A DNA stretch of 64,000 bases. Origin: Acidobacteriota bacterium (lineage in GTDB: Bacteria; Acidobacteriota; Thermoanaerobaculia; Gp7-AA8). The notes beneath the pieces are model-generated. The model worked only from the letters and a program-made list of their open reading frames with translations. It was not told where the DNA came from and did not search any database. Both the position numbers and the translations under genes were made by a program. The DNA lies in the NCBI GenBank assembly GCA_021325515.1, contig JAJPHC010000057.1, positions 1 through 64,000 on the forward strand, in the 5' to 3' direction. Positions 1 through 8,142 of this stretch are shown in pieces (positions within the stretch are counted from its first letter, which is position 1; each line of letters starts with the position of its first letter).

Positions 1-350
1 CGAAGCGAAGCGTCAACCAAGGCGCCGCGCTGCGCGTTTTTCAGGAGCGTTCTTCAGGAGTTAGGCCTGTCGCATCGCCCTTCCGGCGCCTTCGTTGATC
101 CTTCGCTGCGCTCAGGATGAACGTGGGGTGTTCACGCTGAGCGAAGCGAAGCGTCAGCCAAGGCGCCGCGCTGCGCGTTTTTCAGGAGCGTTCTTCAGGA
201 GTTAGGCCTGTCGCATCGTTCTTCCGGCGCCTTCGTTGATCCTTCGCTGCGCTCAGGATGACGGGGGGCGGCGCCTTCGTTGATCCTTCGCTGCGCTCAG
301 GATGAACGTGGGGTGTTCACGCTGAGCGAAGCGAAGCGTCAACCAAGGCG
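1..350. repeat. Tandem ~141-bp intergenic repeat array
   Basis: The unit beginning CGAAGCGAAGCGTCA at position 1 recurs at 142 with few changes, giving a period of 141 bp. A third, partial copy runs from about 321 to 350. Inside, the core CTTCGTTGATCCTTCGCTGC followed by GCTCAGGATGA occurs three times (about 92-120, 232-261, 272-304), and its reverse complement TGAGCGAAGCGAAGCGTC follows each full unit, so each unit can also fold. The array is cut off by the left edge of the window. No credible gene lies inside it apart from the lipoprotein stub that runs into it at 317-427. Confidence 0.8.
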
Positions 351-427
351 GCCGGCTTCGCGGGCGGCGGCGGCGCTTCCGGCTTCGAACAGGCGACGAG
401 GAGGAGCACCGCAAGCAGCCGCTTCAT
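317..427 (-). pseudogene. Lipoprotein gene start truncated by the repeat array
   Basis: The ATG overlaps the stop codon of the upstream minus-strand gene (ATGA), which suggests translational coupling in one operon. The 36 codons encode a clear lipoprotein signal: MKRLL, a hydrophobic stretch, the lipobox LLVAC with Cys13, then a Pro/Ala-rich linker. The frame then enters the repeat array, where the repeat itself supplies the last residues (VDASLRSA) and the TGA stop. The lipidation signal is therefore intact but the mature domain is missing. Most likely a repeat copy inserted into, or replaced, the body of a lipoprotein gene. A genuine 36-residue lipoprotein is less likely. The rest of the gene, if it exists, lies left of the window. 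Confidence 0.5.
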
Positions 428-2790
428 GACTTCACCGCCGCGATCACTTCGTCGACGCGCATCGCCGGTTGTCTCCGTTCATAGCCCCAGATCCCATCCA
501 GCCACTCCGTTCCCGTCGTCTTCTCCTGGCCCTCGGCGATCATCCGGAACGCCTCGACTGCGCCCGGCACCACGATCGTGTGCCCGCGATCGTCGCGCGC
601 GACCTGCCATTCGAAATCCTGCATCGTCCCCAGATCGATCCGCGCCTCGCGCAGCATGCGGCCCAGCGCGCGCAGCCGGTAGAGCACTGCGACGAGCCCG
701 CACGTGGCGAAGAACGAATACGGCTCGATCGCCGCGAGCTGTGCGCGCAGTTCGTCGAAGTCGTGTGCGATCGTGAGCGAGCCTTCGCCGATGTCTGCCG
801 GCGTCTTCGCGCGGCAGACGATCGCATGCGGCCGGATGTCGATGAAGCCGTTCACGGCCAGCTCGTGGTCGCGGTTGCGCGAGGCGAACATCTGCCGCAG
901 CGAGTCTTCGCTCGTCAGGATGTCGCCGAACGGCGCGACGTAGTAGCCGCAGCGCACACCTCCGCTGAAGACGATCGGCGAGCCGAGCGAGGTGATGTTC
1001 CACACGCCCCGCAGCACGCATTCGAGCACCGCGAGGTGCGCGCGGTCGCGCATCGGGAACACTCCCGCGTCGTGGACCGGCTGGATGGCCTGCAGATCCT
1101 CGCCGCGATTCGCGGTGACGAGCGTCTCGAGGTCTCGCGCCGCCGAGGCAACGTCCCACGATTCCAGATCGCGGAAGGTGAGTGCGCGCGAATTCTCGAT
1201 GAGAAAGCGCCGCGCGTCGAAGGTCTCCGGTTCGTACGGATCGAGCGCGTCGAAGTCGGCGGTGCGCAGCCGGTGCAGGAGGATCAGCAGCGCAATCGTG
1301 TGCAGCTCCGCCTGATGTTTCGCCGAGCCGAGATCCTGCAGCGCGAGCGGCTCCACGCCGCTGAGCTGCGTCTGCAGCAGGTGCGGCTGATAGAGAAAAT
1401 CGAATGCCTGCCGCGAGTTCGCGGTCTCCGTGTAGTAGCAGATGCAGTCGTGAAACCACGGCACGTTCGGGTCGTCGCCGAGCAGCGCGGTGCTCGCCAG
1501 GACATGTCCGAGCTCGCTCGCCGTCGCGACCTTCATCACGCGATAGAGCGCGTCGGCATTGGAGACGCTGAAGAATCCGTTCTCACCGCTGCGGATCGAA
1601 TATTCGGGAAGCAGCTCGTCGCCCGGCTCGAAGTAGAGCGGCTGCGCCGAGCCGCCGTCGAGCTGCAGCGTCCTCGGCCGGAAGACATGGAGGAACTGCC
1701 GGTTGGGAATGAACGTCGAGGAGCCGTCCGCGTTGCGCTGCTCGTGACGCGAGCGGCAGCCGCGGAAGATCTCATGCGGCGCGTCGCGCAGCTTGCGGAC
1801 GATGTCGCGGTGCAGCGGCACGGTCTGCCGCACGCGTACTTCGTCGATGCCGATCGCCGCGGCGGTGACGAGCATCAGGATCCCGCGCTTCGCATACTCG
1901 CGCGTCAGATCCTCGGCCTCGATGTGCTTCTGCAGGAGCGCTGCATCCTTCGATGCATGCGCGAATCCGAGACGAGGCGTGGTCTGCCCGCCGGGCGACT
2001 CGTCGTACATGCCGCCGACGCCGGTCGTATGCGCGACGAGCACGCGCGCGCCGAGCTCCGAGCTCACGGCGGCGAGATCATCGGCGAATGCGTGCTTGAA
2101 CTCCGACTTGAGATGCTCGATGAACGTGTCGCCGAGGCCGAGGGAACGCGCGACGATGTCGAGTCCGCCGACCTGATAGGCGAGGATGCTCGGCAGGGGA
2201 AAGCCGAGGAGAATCGAGCGGAAAGGCTTCGGGCCGTAGTCGCGCAGGCGCATCCGCCGCTCCGCGAGGAAGCTCGTGATCGGATGCGCCTCGCGCACGT
2301 GGCTCACGAGTGCCGCTTCGATCTCGCGCGCTTCCATCGTCCGCCGCGCGTTCGCGATCGCGAGAAACTCGTCGACTGCAGCGTCTCGTTGGGCGGGATC
2401 TGCTTCGGTGACGAGCTCCAGGCCGGGAACAGGCTTCAGTTGAAATGGCGAGATCGCGATGTAGATGCCGCCCGGCGTGAGGTACCCCGATTCGAATCGC
2501 CGCGGCTTCGCGTCGTTGCCCCAGCGCGATTGCGTGAACTTCACGAGCCGGCCGACGAACGCATCGATGTCTTCCTTGCCGCGTCCCGTGACGAGAAGAA
2601 CGGGAACGTCGTTCGGATCGCGCGCCGGCGCGACGGCGAACATCTCCTCGAACATCGCGAGCATCTGCAGGACTGCCGCGCCGCCGACGGCGCCCGTGCC
2701 GCCGACGAAGACATGCACATCGCGATGGTGCTCGCCGGAGCGGGCGGCGGAGACGAGGCGGGGGCCGAAGCGGGATTTCTTGAAGCGCAT
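424..2790 (-). CDS. Unknown 788-aa protein with Rossmann-like N-terminus
   Basis: A long open frame with no family I can name. Near the N-terminus, after a short basic segment, the sequence HVFVGGTGAVGGAAV (about residues 26-40) is a typical glycine-rich turn of a dinucleotide-binding Rossmann fold, and VLLVTGRG (about 63-70) could be the next strand. The rest is soluble, without membrane segments or a signal peptide, so it is probably cytoplasmic. The ATG at 2790 has no strong Shine-Dalgarno. It is divergently transcribed from the symporter gene at 2876 across an 85-bp gap that must hold both promoters. At its 3' end it overlaps the start of the lipoprotein stub by 4 bases. An NAD(P)-dependent oxidoreductase-like role is possible but is only inference. 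Confidence 0.75.
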   Translation of the reverse strand: MRFKKSRFGPRLVSAARSGEHHRDVHVFVGGTGAVGGAAVLQMLAMFEEMFAVAPARDPNDVPVLLVTGRGKEDIDAFVGRLVKFTQSRWGNDAKPRRFESGYLTPGGIYIAISPFQLKPVPGLELVTEADPAQRDAAVDEFLAIANARRTMEAREIEAALVSHVREAHPITSFLAERRMRLRDYGPKPFRSILLGFPLPSILAYQVGGLDIVARSLGLGDTFIEHLKSEFKHAFADDLAAVSSELGARVLVAHTTGVGGMYDESPGGQTTPRLGFAHASKDAALLQKHIEAEDLTREYAKRGILMLVTAAAIGIDEVRVRQTVPLHRDIVRKLRDAPHEIFRGCRSRHEQRNADGSSTFIPNRQFLHVFRPRTLQLDGGSAQPLYFEPGDELLPEYSIRSGENGFFSVSNADALYRVMKVATASELGHVLASTALLGDDPNVPWFHDCICYYTETANSRQAFDFLYQPHLLQTQLSGVEPLALQDLGSAKHQAELHTIALLILLHRLRTADFDALDPYEPETFDARRFLIENSRALTFRDLESWDVASAARDLETLVTANRGEDLQAIQPVHDAGVFPMRDRAHLAVLECVLRGVWNITSLGSPIVFSGGVRCGYYVAPFGDILTSEDSLRQMFASRNRDHELAVNGFIDIRPHAIVCRAKTPADIGEGSLTIAHDFDELRAQLAAIEPYSFFATCGLVAVLYRLRALGRMLREARIDLGTMQDFEWQVARDDRGHTIVVPGAVEAFRMIAEGQEKTTGTEWLDGIWGYERRQPAMRVDEVIAAVKS

Positions 2791-2875
2791 CGGGGCGAAA
2801 GAATATCAGCGGCGGGTCTGCGTGGAGTGCGGACGCCTTCATCCGCACATCGCTTCGCCTCTGCTATCGTTAGCC

Positions 2876-4270
2876 ATGCCCAAAATCTCGCTGACTACGA
2901 AGATTTTCATCGGCCTCGCGCTCGGCATTCTTCTCGGATGGCTGAAGCCCGACTGGGGTGTTGCCGTGCGGCCTCTGTCGATGCTCTTCCTCAATCTGAT
3001 CAAGTCGGTGATCGCGCCGCTCATCTTCTCGACGCTCGTGATCGGGATCGCGGGAACGGGCGACATCAAGCAGGTGGGGCGCATCGGATTCAAGTCGCTC
3101 CTCTACTTCGAGATCGTCACGACGTTCGCACTCGTCATCGGACTCGCGGCGGTGAACATCACGAAGCCGGGCATCGGCGTCTCGCTGGCCGGCGTCACGA
3201 AGACCGACGACAAGGCGGTGCTCGCCGAGAAGGCGAAGAAGCTGTCGGCCGAGGCGAATGAGGCGGTGAAGAAGGGCGACGCGGCGACCGCAGCACTCAA
3301 GGCGTCGCAGGCAGCGGATGCAGCGGCGAAGGGACTGACGGCGCCCGAGCCGCCGGCGAAGGCGCAGACGTTCGGCGAGATCATCGCGCACCTTTCGCCG
3401 GCGTCGATCATCAAGGCGATGGCCGATGGCGATGTGCTGCAGATCGTCATCTTCTCGGTGCTCTTCGCGCTCGCCGTGACGAGCATCGGAGAGAAGGCGA
3501 AGCACGTCGTGGGCTGGTGCGAGTCGCTGGCCGACATCATGTTCCGCTTCACGGAATTCGTGATGAAGTTCGCGCCGATCGGCGTCGGTGCGGCGATGGC
3601 CAACACGATCGGCCATTCCGGTCTCAAGGTTCTGAAGAACCTCGGCATGCTCGTCGGCACGCTGTACGGCGCGCTGTTCGTGTTCGTGCTCCTCGTGCTG
3701 CTTCCGGTCGCGTTCATCTTCCGCGTGCCGCTGCGCGACTTCTTCAACGCGGTGAAGGAACCGGCGACGATCGCGTTCGCGACGACGTCCTCCGAATCCG
3801 CGCTTCCCAAGGCGATGGAGAACATGGAGCGCCTCGGCGTGCCGCGGCGCATCGTCGGATTCGTGCTGCCTACCGGCTACTCGTTCAATCTCGACGGCAC
3901 GACGCTGTATCTCGCGCTCGCTTCGATCTTCGTCGCACAGGCCGCAGGAGTGGAGCTGACCGTGTCGCAGCAGGTCGTCATGCTGCTGACGCTGATGCTG
4001 ACGTCGAAAGGTGTCGCGGGTGTGCCCCGCGCATCGCTCGTGATTCTCCTCGGCACGCTCGCGACGTTCCATCTGCCGGCGGAAGGCGTGCTGGTCATTC
4101 TCGGCGTCGACGAGCTGATGGATATGGCGCGCACGTGCGTGAACGTCATCGGCAACTGTCTGGCGACGGTGGTGATCGCGCGCAGCGAGAACGCGTTCCG
4201 TTCGCAGGAGTGGGCGTCGGAGGAGGCGGAGCTGGAACAGGTGACCGGCGAGCCGGCGATCGTGAGCTGA
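2876..4270 (+). CDS. Dicarboxylate/amino acid:cation symporter (DAACS family)
   Basis: A 464-residue polytopic inner-membrane protein of the glutamate/C4-dicarboxylate:cation symporter family (GltP/DctA type), which imports acidic amino acids or dicarboxylates with H+ or Na+. Family signatures are in order: the serine-rich hairpin TTSSESALPKAMENM, then TGYSFNLDGTTLYLALA (the NMDGT-type motif), the second hairpin with SKGVAGVPRAS, and DELMDMARTCVNVIGN with the substrate-binding Asp/Arg/Asn pattern. The ATG at 2876 starts MPKISLTTKIFIG, the usual first helix; the frame stays open upstream but overlaps the divergent promoter. Between early helices there is an unusually long Ala/Lys/Glu-rich loop (about residues 105-165). 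The substrate cannot be fixed from sequence. Confidence 0.9.
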   Translation: MPKISLTTKIFIGLALGILLGWLKPDWGVAVRPLSMLFLNLIKSVIAPLIFSTLVIGIAGTGDIKQVGRIGFKSLLYFEIVTTFALVIGLAAVNITKPGIGVSLAGVTKTDDKAVLAEKAKKLSAEANEAVKKGDAATAALKASQAADAAAKGLTAPEPPAKAQTFGEIIAHLSPASIIKAMADGDVLQIVIFSVLFALAVTSIGEKAKHVVGWCESLADIMFRFTEFVMKFAPIGVGAAMANTIGHSGLKVLKNLGMLVGTLYGALFVFVLLVLLPVAFIFRVPLRDFFNAVKEPATIAFATTSSESALPKAMENMERLGVPRRIVGFVLPTGYSFNLDGTTLYLALASIFVAQAAGVELTVSQQVVMLLTLMLTSKGVAGVPRASLVILLGTLATFHLPAEGVLVILGVDELMDMARTCVNVIGNCLATVVIARSENAFRSQEWASEEAELEQVTGEPAIVS

Positions 4271-4289
4271 TGTGGGACGAGCTCACGTT

Positions 4290-4316
4290 CCTCTCGCCCC
4301 GCAAAGCGGGGAGAGG
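4290..4316 (+). terminator. Hairpin downstream of the symporter gene
   Basis: CCTCTCGCCCCGC, an AAA loop and GCGGGGAGAGG form a stem with one bulged G, 20 bases after the symporter stop. No T-tract follows, so it may be a processing hairpin or a dispersed palindromic repeat rather than a classical terminator. Confidence 0.4.
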
Positions 4317-4443
4317 GGCCAGCGGTGAGGGGCAGTTCCGCAGTGACGCGGCTGTCACAGTTCTCTCCTGATCGTTCAACGATCTGACAAGACTCGGCGT
4401 GCAGGTGCGGTTAAGCTCTCACCGTATCGAAAGGAGACTGAAG

Positions 4444-4740
4444 ATGAAACGAACTGCACTGGCCCTGGTTGTCCTGCTGCTCGCGGCGATGCCGCTCTTC
4501 GCGCATGACGGAAAGTCGTGCGACATGAAGACGTCGGGGAAGAGCGTCGAGCTGACGGGCACGATCGCCGACAACGTCTTCCACGTCGCGAACAGCGATC
4601 AGAAGTACGACCTCTGCGAACGCTCGAACGAGGAAGCGCTGAAGGTTGGCAGCGATGGCAAGGCCGTCAAGGTGAAGGGAAAGATCGTTCACTGCGGCGG
4701 CGGCGAGAAGCTCGTGATCGAGAGCGCGAACAAGATCTGA
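4444..4740 (+). CDS. Small secreted/periplasmic protein, unknown
   Basis: A 98-residue protein with a clear Sec signal peptide: MKRTALALVVLLLAAMPLFA, cleavage probably before HDGKSCDM. The ATG at 4444 sits behind AAAGGAGACTGAAG, a good ribosome binding site; an upstream in-frame start would lose the signal peptide. The mature part is about 75 residues, rich in alternating beta-strand patterns (VELTGTIAD, KAVKVKGKIVHCGG), suggesting a small OB-like barrel. There are three cysteines: one in GKSCDMK, one in DLCERS and one in VHCGGG. It is a single gene preceded by its own spacer. I do not recognise the family; metal or redox binding through the cysteines is only a guess. Confidence 0.75.
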   Translation: MKRTALALVVLLLAAMPLFAHDGKSCDMKTSGKSVELTGTIADNVFHVANSDQKYDLCERSNEEALKVGSDGKAVKVKGKIVHCGGGEKLVIESANKI

Positions 4741-4783
4741 GGACGCGGTGAGGCGGGCTCGCGGCAGCGCGGGCCCGCTCGGC

Positions 4784-5464
4784 TCACTTCCGCTTGTGCT
4801 CAAGCAGGCGGGGAGGCGCAACCATCCGGTACGCCTGCTCGACGAGCGCTTTGACCGCGCCGGCTGCGAGCTTGCGGTCGAGGCGGATGCCGATCCATCC
4901 TGCCGGCCCGACATACGGCGGTACGAAAAACACGTCAGGATCGGCGGCGACGAGATCGCGTTGTGCGCCCGCAGGGGCGGGACAAAGCACCGCAATGCGG
5001 CCGTCGCCGTGATGACCGTCCGAGAACATCGCGAAGATCTTTCCCTTTACGCCCGCGCGGAAGGTGGGCGAGCCCCAGGCGATCTTCTCGTACGACTCCG
5101 GCAGCGTGGCGCAGATCTTCCGCAGCCGCTCCAGCGCGCGTGCAGAGGCACCGACCGCGGGTTTCATCGGATGGCGCGACGGCGCTCCGCGCGGCGCGAG
5201 CTGCACGGAGACCGCGTCGCCGGCCTGTTTCTGCAGCCGCTGCGCGATCGCATCGTCGATGAGCAGCCACCAGCGGCGCGCTCGCGTCACTACCGCGGAG
5301 TCGAACGAGACGGCGTCGATCGTCGCGGCGACTTCGATGCCGCGCCGGCGCGGCGCGATCTGCACCGGCGACAGCGTCCACCGCGCTCCCGGATCGAATG
5401 GAACTTCGCAAGCGAGCCCCTTGTGACCTCGTGCGAGCGTGGCTCGAAATCGTGCGGACGGCAT
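4784..5464 (-). CDS. DUF1905-like plus MmcQ/YjbR-type protein
   Basis: A 226-residue protein with two parts. The N-terminal half (MPSARFRATL onward) has the pattern of DUF1905 small beta-barrel proteins (GLACEVPFDP, RGIEVAATID, ARRWWLLIDDAI). The C-terminal half looks like the MmcQ/YjbR family (ALERLRKICATLPESYEKIAWGSPTFRAGVKGKIF, split here by spacing only in the text; WIGIRLDRK). YjbR-type domains resemble MTH1598/CyaY folds and have no agreed function. The start at 5464 is preferred over an upstream frame extension that lacks family similarity. It is transcribed towards the 4444 gene and sits just upstream of the tRNA that marks the island edge, so it probably belongs to the chromosome. 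Confidence 0.7.
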   Translation of the reverse strand: MPSARFRATLARGHKGLACEVPFDPGARWTLSPVQIAPRRRGIEVAATIDAVSFDSAVVTRARRWWLLIDDAIAQRLQKQAGDAVSVQLAPRGAPSRHPMKPAVGASARALERLRKICATLPESYEKIAWGSPTFRAGVKGKIFAMFSDGHHGDGRIAVLCPAPAGAQRDLVAADPDVFFVPPYVGPAGWIGIRLDRKLAAGAVKALVEQAYRMVAPPRLLEHKRK

Positions 5465-5547
5465 CTTCCGTATCGTAACCCCCGCGCGGTGCCGGCCGGG
5501 ACGCGAAGCGGCGCGGGGGGCGTGTTGTACAATCACGATCCGCTCAA

Positions 5548-5623
5548 GCGGGCGTAGCTCAGTTGGTAGAGTAGGAGCTTCCCAAGCTCGGTGTCAGCGG
5601 TTCGCATCGCTCGCGCACTCCCG
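5548..5623 (+). tRNA. tRNA-Gly(CCC)-like gene with damaged 3' part (attachment site)
   Basis: The 5' half is canonical: acceptor GCGGGCG, D arm GCTCAGTTGGTAGAGT, and anticodon stem-loop GAGC-TTCCCAA-GCTC, giving anticodon CCC (Gly). The variable loop and start of the T arm (GTGTCAGCGGTTCG) also fit. After that the sequence departs from a tRNA: the T loop is TTCGCAT with no A58, the stem does not close at full length, and the 3' acceptor does not pair at the expected place. A 7-bp acceptor partner CGCTCGC exists but sits about five bases too early. Excisionase-like and integrase genes follow immediately, so this is most likely the left attachment site of the island. Whether it still yields a functional tRNA is doubtful. 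Confidence 0.5.
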
Positions 5624-5782
5624 TAGATTCATGAACTTAGGAGACCAATAAGCGACTTCGATCGACCGGAGTCTCTAACTTGGTCTCTATCAGCTTTCAG
5701 TTTTCCTCTCTCCGAATCATTCCGATCGTTTCCGGTCTCCACTTCTTTCGCGCGCGCATTGTGGTCTCGCGGGAGGCCACAT

Positions 5783-5977
5783 ATGGAGAAACGGATCTCA
5801 TCAGCTCGCGCCGCGAAGCTCATCGGCATCAAGACGCAGACGCTGGCGAAGTGGCGAGGCCAGGGGCGAGGTCCCGGCGGATGGCTTCGCGTCTCTGCCA
5901 CATACGTGACCTACTCGGAAGCGGAGGTAATGCGGTTCCTTGCCGAGTGCGCTACGAAGGGAACCAAGACCTCGTAA
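5783..5977 (+). CDS. Excisionase-like helix-turn-helix protein
   Basis: A 64-residue protein with the layout of HTH_17/excisionase (Xis, MerR-like) DNA-binding domains: SSARAAKLIGIKTQTLAKW is the helix-turn-helix, followed by a wing GPGGWLRVSATYVTYSEAEV. The ATG at 5783 follows GGGAGG at good spacing. It sits between the tRNA-like attachment site and the integrase gene, 13 bases before the integrase ATG, the usual place for a recombination directionality factor. By analogy it would bind near the attachment site and bias the integrase towards excision. It might instead act only as a repressor of the integrase gene. Confidence 0.75.
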   Translation: MEKRISSARAAKLIGIKTQTLAKWRGQGRGPGGWLRVSATYVTYSEAEVMRFLAECATKGTKTS

Positions 5978-5990
5978 TCGAGGTGGCCGC

Positions 5991-7166
5991 ATGAAGCAGC
6001 TTCCAGGTTTCAAGTATGAAGCGCGGAAGAAGAGAGTCATTCTCGACGGCTTTGTTCGTGGTACAGATGGGAAAGTACGCCGGCAGCGCACGATCGACAA
6101 TGTCACGCGCGACGAAGCCCTGACGCTCTGGCGTGAATTTCGCGCAGATCTCGACAGCGGTCGCGCCGCCACTGGTCCTCTCACCTTGCGGCAGTTCATT
6201 CACGCGTTCCTCGCGATCATTGCGAAGAATCACGAGCCGAGCACGCGTGCGATGCAGAAGACGCTGATCGACAACCATTTGCTGCGGTACTTCGGAGACA
6301 CATTGCTCAAGGACATCACGAGCATTCGCGTTGTCGATTTCATGGCCGACATGCGCGAACGGAAGCTGTCGCCGAGCTACATCAACAACGCGGTGCGCTT
6401 GCTCAAGATGTTGCTTCGACAAGCCGTCGAGCGTGATGTGCTCGCGGACTACCCCATCAAGAAGAAAGTGCCGAAGGAGAAGGAGACGCCGCTGCGGCAG
6501 GAGCTCACGACGGCGGAGCGAGCCAGGTTCTTCGCGACGTTCAATGATGAACTTGGATTTCGCGAGCACGTCAACGCGAAGCGTGCGATGGGTCCCATTG
6601 AGCTGAGCGATGCTTTCACGACACCGCGTCGATTTGGTGGTGGCCTCCGTGGCGACAGTGAAGCCGCGGGAGCATGTTTCAAACGATTTCAGGAGCTACG
6701 CGAGTTTTTTGTAGTCGCAGTCGAAACAGGGCTTCGCAAGAGCGATCTCCGAAATCTCGTGTGGAGTCAGGTTGATCTCGCCGGAGGCTTCATCCGCGTC
6801 GTCATGCAGAAGACGAAGCTCGAGGCTGAGATTCCGATCTCGCGTGCGTGTCGCGAAGCGTTGCGAGTAGCGGAATCACGCAGTGGTTGCGAGACCTACG
6901 TCTTCCTCACCACGTCGGGCTGTCGGTACTCGATGACTCGGATTCGTCGCGTGTTCATCCTTGCGAAGAAACTGGCGGGAATCTCGCGCCGCCTGCGGCC
7001 CCATGATCTTCGGCATACGTTTGGGTGCCGCCTCGCGAGCAAGTCTGTGGGCCTGCAGATCATCGCGAAAGCTCTCGGTCATACGACGACGCGGATGGCG
7101 GAGAGATACGCGAGACCATCCGAAGAATCGATGCGGGAGATTGTGGCAGCGCTGGATTCCGAGTAG
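5991..7166 (+). CDS. Tyrosine recombinase / integrase
   Basis: A 391-residue phage-type integrase that would insert and excise the island at the adjacent tRNA. An N-terminal SAM-like core-binding domain (about 60-165: TLRQFIHAFLAII, SPSYINNAVRLLKMLLRQA) precedes the catalytic domain. The catalytic residues are visible: Arg in ETGLRKSDLRNL, Lys in the MQKTKLEAEI hairpin, HDLRHTF (His-x-x-Arg), LGHTTTRM and the nucleophile Tyr in AERYARP. A loop of about 40 residues (EHVNAKRAMGPIELSDAFTT onward) is inserted just before the first catalytic Arg. The ATG at 5991 has GAGGTG seven bases upstream. It is probably co-transcribed with the excisionase-like gene. Confidence 0.92.
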   Translation: MKQLPGFKYEARKKRVILDGFVRGTDGKVRRQRTIDNVTRDEALTLWREFRADLDSGRAATGPLTLRQFIHAFLAIIAKNHEPSTRAMQKTLIDNHLLRYFGDTLLKDITSIRVVDFMADMRERKLSPSYINNAVRLLKMLLRQAVERDVLADYPIKKKVPKEKETPLRQELTTAERARFFATFNDELGFREHVNAKRAMGPIELSDAFTTPRRFGGGLRGDSEAAGACFKRFQELREFFVVAVETGLRKSDLRNLVWSQVDLAGGFIRVVMQKTKLEAEIPISRACREALRVAESRSGCETYVFLTTSGCRYSMTRIRRVFILAKKLAGISRRLRPHDLRHTFGCRLASKSVGLQIIAKALGHTTTRMAERYARPSEESMREIVAALDSE

Positions 7167-7180
7167 CCGTGATTGGAGGT

Positions 7181-8047
7181 TCACGGTTCGCCTGAGTATT
7201 TTGGCAGGCGCTTTTTCTTGAACAGGTTTTCCGCGACGCTGCCTCCAACGAACTTGCTATCCAATGTCAACAAGACCTCGATGTCGACAGCCGTGCCAAG
7301 AGTCATCGGCTGGTGTGTGGTCGTTGTGTTCGCGCTGAACTCTCCGACGATTACTCCTCGAACTCTTGGTTCTCCCTCGATTGAAAGGAGTGGCGCGCCA
7401 GACAACCCGGGAGGAGCGGGGAACGAAGTCTCATACCCAGGCGGAACCGCGGGCAACGCGTCGAGACCGCGCCGTGTGACGATGTTGCCGCGGAAGGAGC
7501 GAAGGATGCCAAGAGGTTGCGGCGGGTTCCCGGGTAGTAGTGTGAACCCGAAAGGGAATCCGCAGGCTGCGACATCCTGCAGGTAGTCCATTGGTTGAAA
7601 GCGGTAGAGGAAGGTCGGTGGGCTGGGTAAAGCAGGACATTTCATGATCGTGAGATCGACCGACGGAAATTGATCGGCGTCAACAACGACGCTTCCCTCC
7701 TGTCCAGGGGCCATGAAGTTACCGACAGCGACGTGCTTACCACTGGCGGCCGCGGCGGCGTACACGTGATGGGCCGTGATGAAGAGCGTCGATGCCAGCG
7801 CGAACGCTGTGCCATGAAACTCCGCTGTCGAGACATCGAACTTGCCGGTATGTGGATCGATCTGACCCGCGACCACGACGAAGAGATGTTCGTTTAGGCG
7901 TTGCGACGATTTCGTCGAAGGTTTCATCTGCGACCAGAGCCTACTCCCAATTTGTGTCGGTGGGTCGCGGTCGTTTTCACGACTGTTGGGCGAAACATCC
8001 ATTCCGGCAAATTTACGAGAACGGCGACCCTCCAGGAACTGCTGCAC
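7181..8047 (-). CDS. Trypsin-like serine protease
   Basis: A chymotrypsin-fold peptidase. The catalytic triad is readable: His in TLFITAHHVYAAA, Asp in FPSVDLTIMKCP and Ser in PPGLSGAPLLSIEGEP (GxSGxP). There is no signal peptide or membrane segment, so it is probably cytoplasmic. Start is uncertain: GTG at 8047 gives 288 residues, ATG at 8002 and 7927 are alternatives, and none has a strong ribosome binding site. The catalytic domain begins only after about residue 50, so all versions keep it. It is a single gene converging on the integrase and divergent from the 8143 operon. Intracellular trypsin-like proteases often serve as effectors in defence or stress systems; here no partner is obvious, so the role is unknown. 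Confidence 0.75.
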   Translation of the reverse strand: MQQFLEGRRSRKFAGMDVSPNSRENDRDPPTQIGSRLWSQMKPSTKSSQRLNEHLFVVVAGQIDPHTGKFDVSTAEFHGTAFALASTLFITAHHVYAAAAASGKHVAVGNFMAPGQEGSVVVDADQFPSVDLTIMKCPALPSPPTFLYRFQPMDYLQDVAACGFPFGFTLLPGNPPQPLGILRSFRGNIVTRRGLDALPAVPPGYETSFPAPPGLSGAPLLSIEGEPRVRGVIVGEFSANTTTTHQPMTLGTAVDIEVLLTLDSKFVGGSVAENLFKKKRLPKYSGEP

Positions 8048-8142
8048 TCACGCATTCCGAGACCCTCCGATCGATTCCGATGCCCGCTCCGTCCGGCACG
8101 TTTGAATAGCGTTTGGACTAAGCACTCGAGACGGAGGAGCGA

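Noticed and set aside
469-3261. A 930-codon plus-strand open frame opposite the 788-residue gene
   Set aside because: It is Arg/Ala/His-rich, has no family-like motifs and mirrors the minus-strand gene, as expected of an antisense shadow in high-GC DNA.
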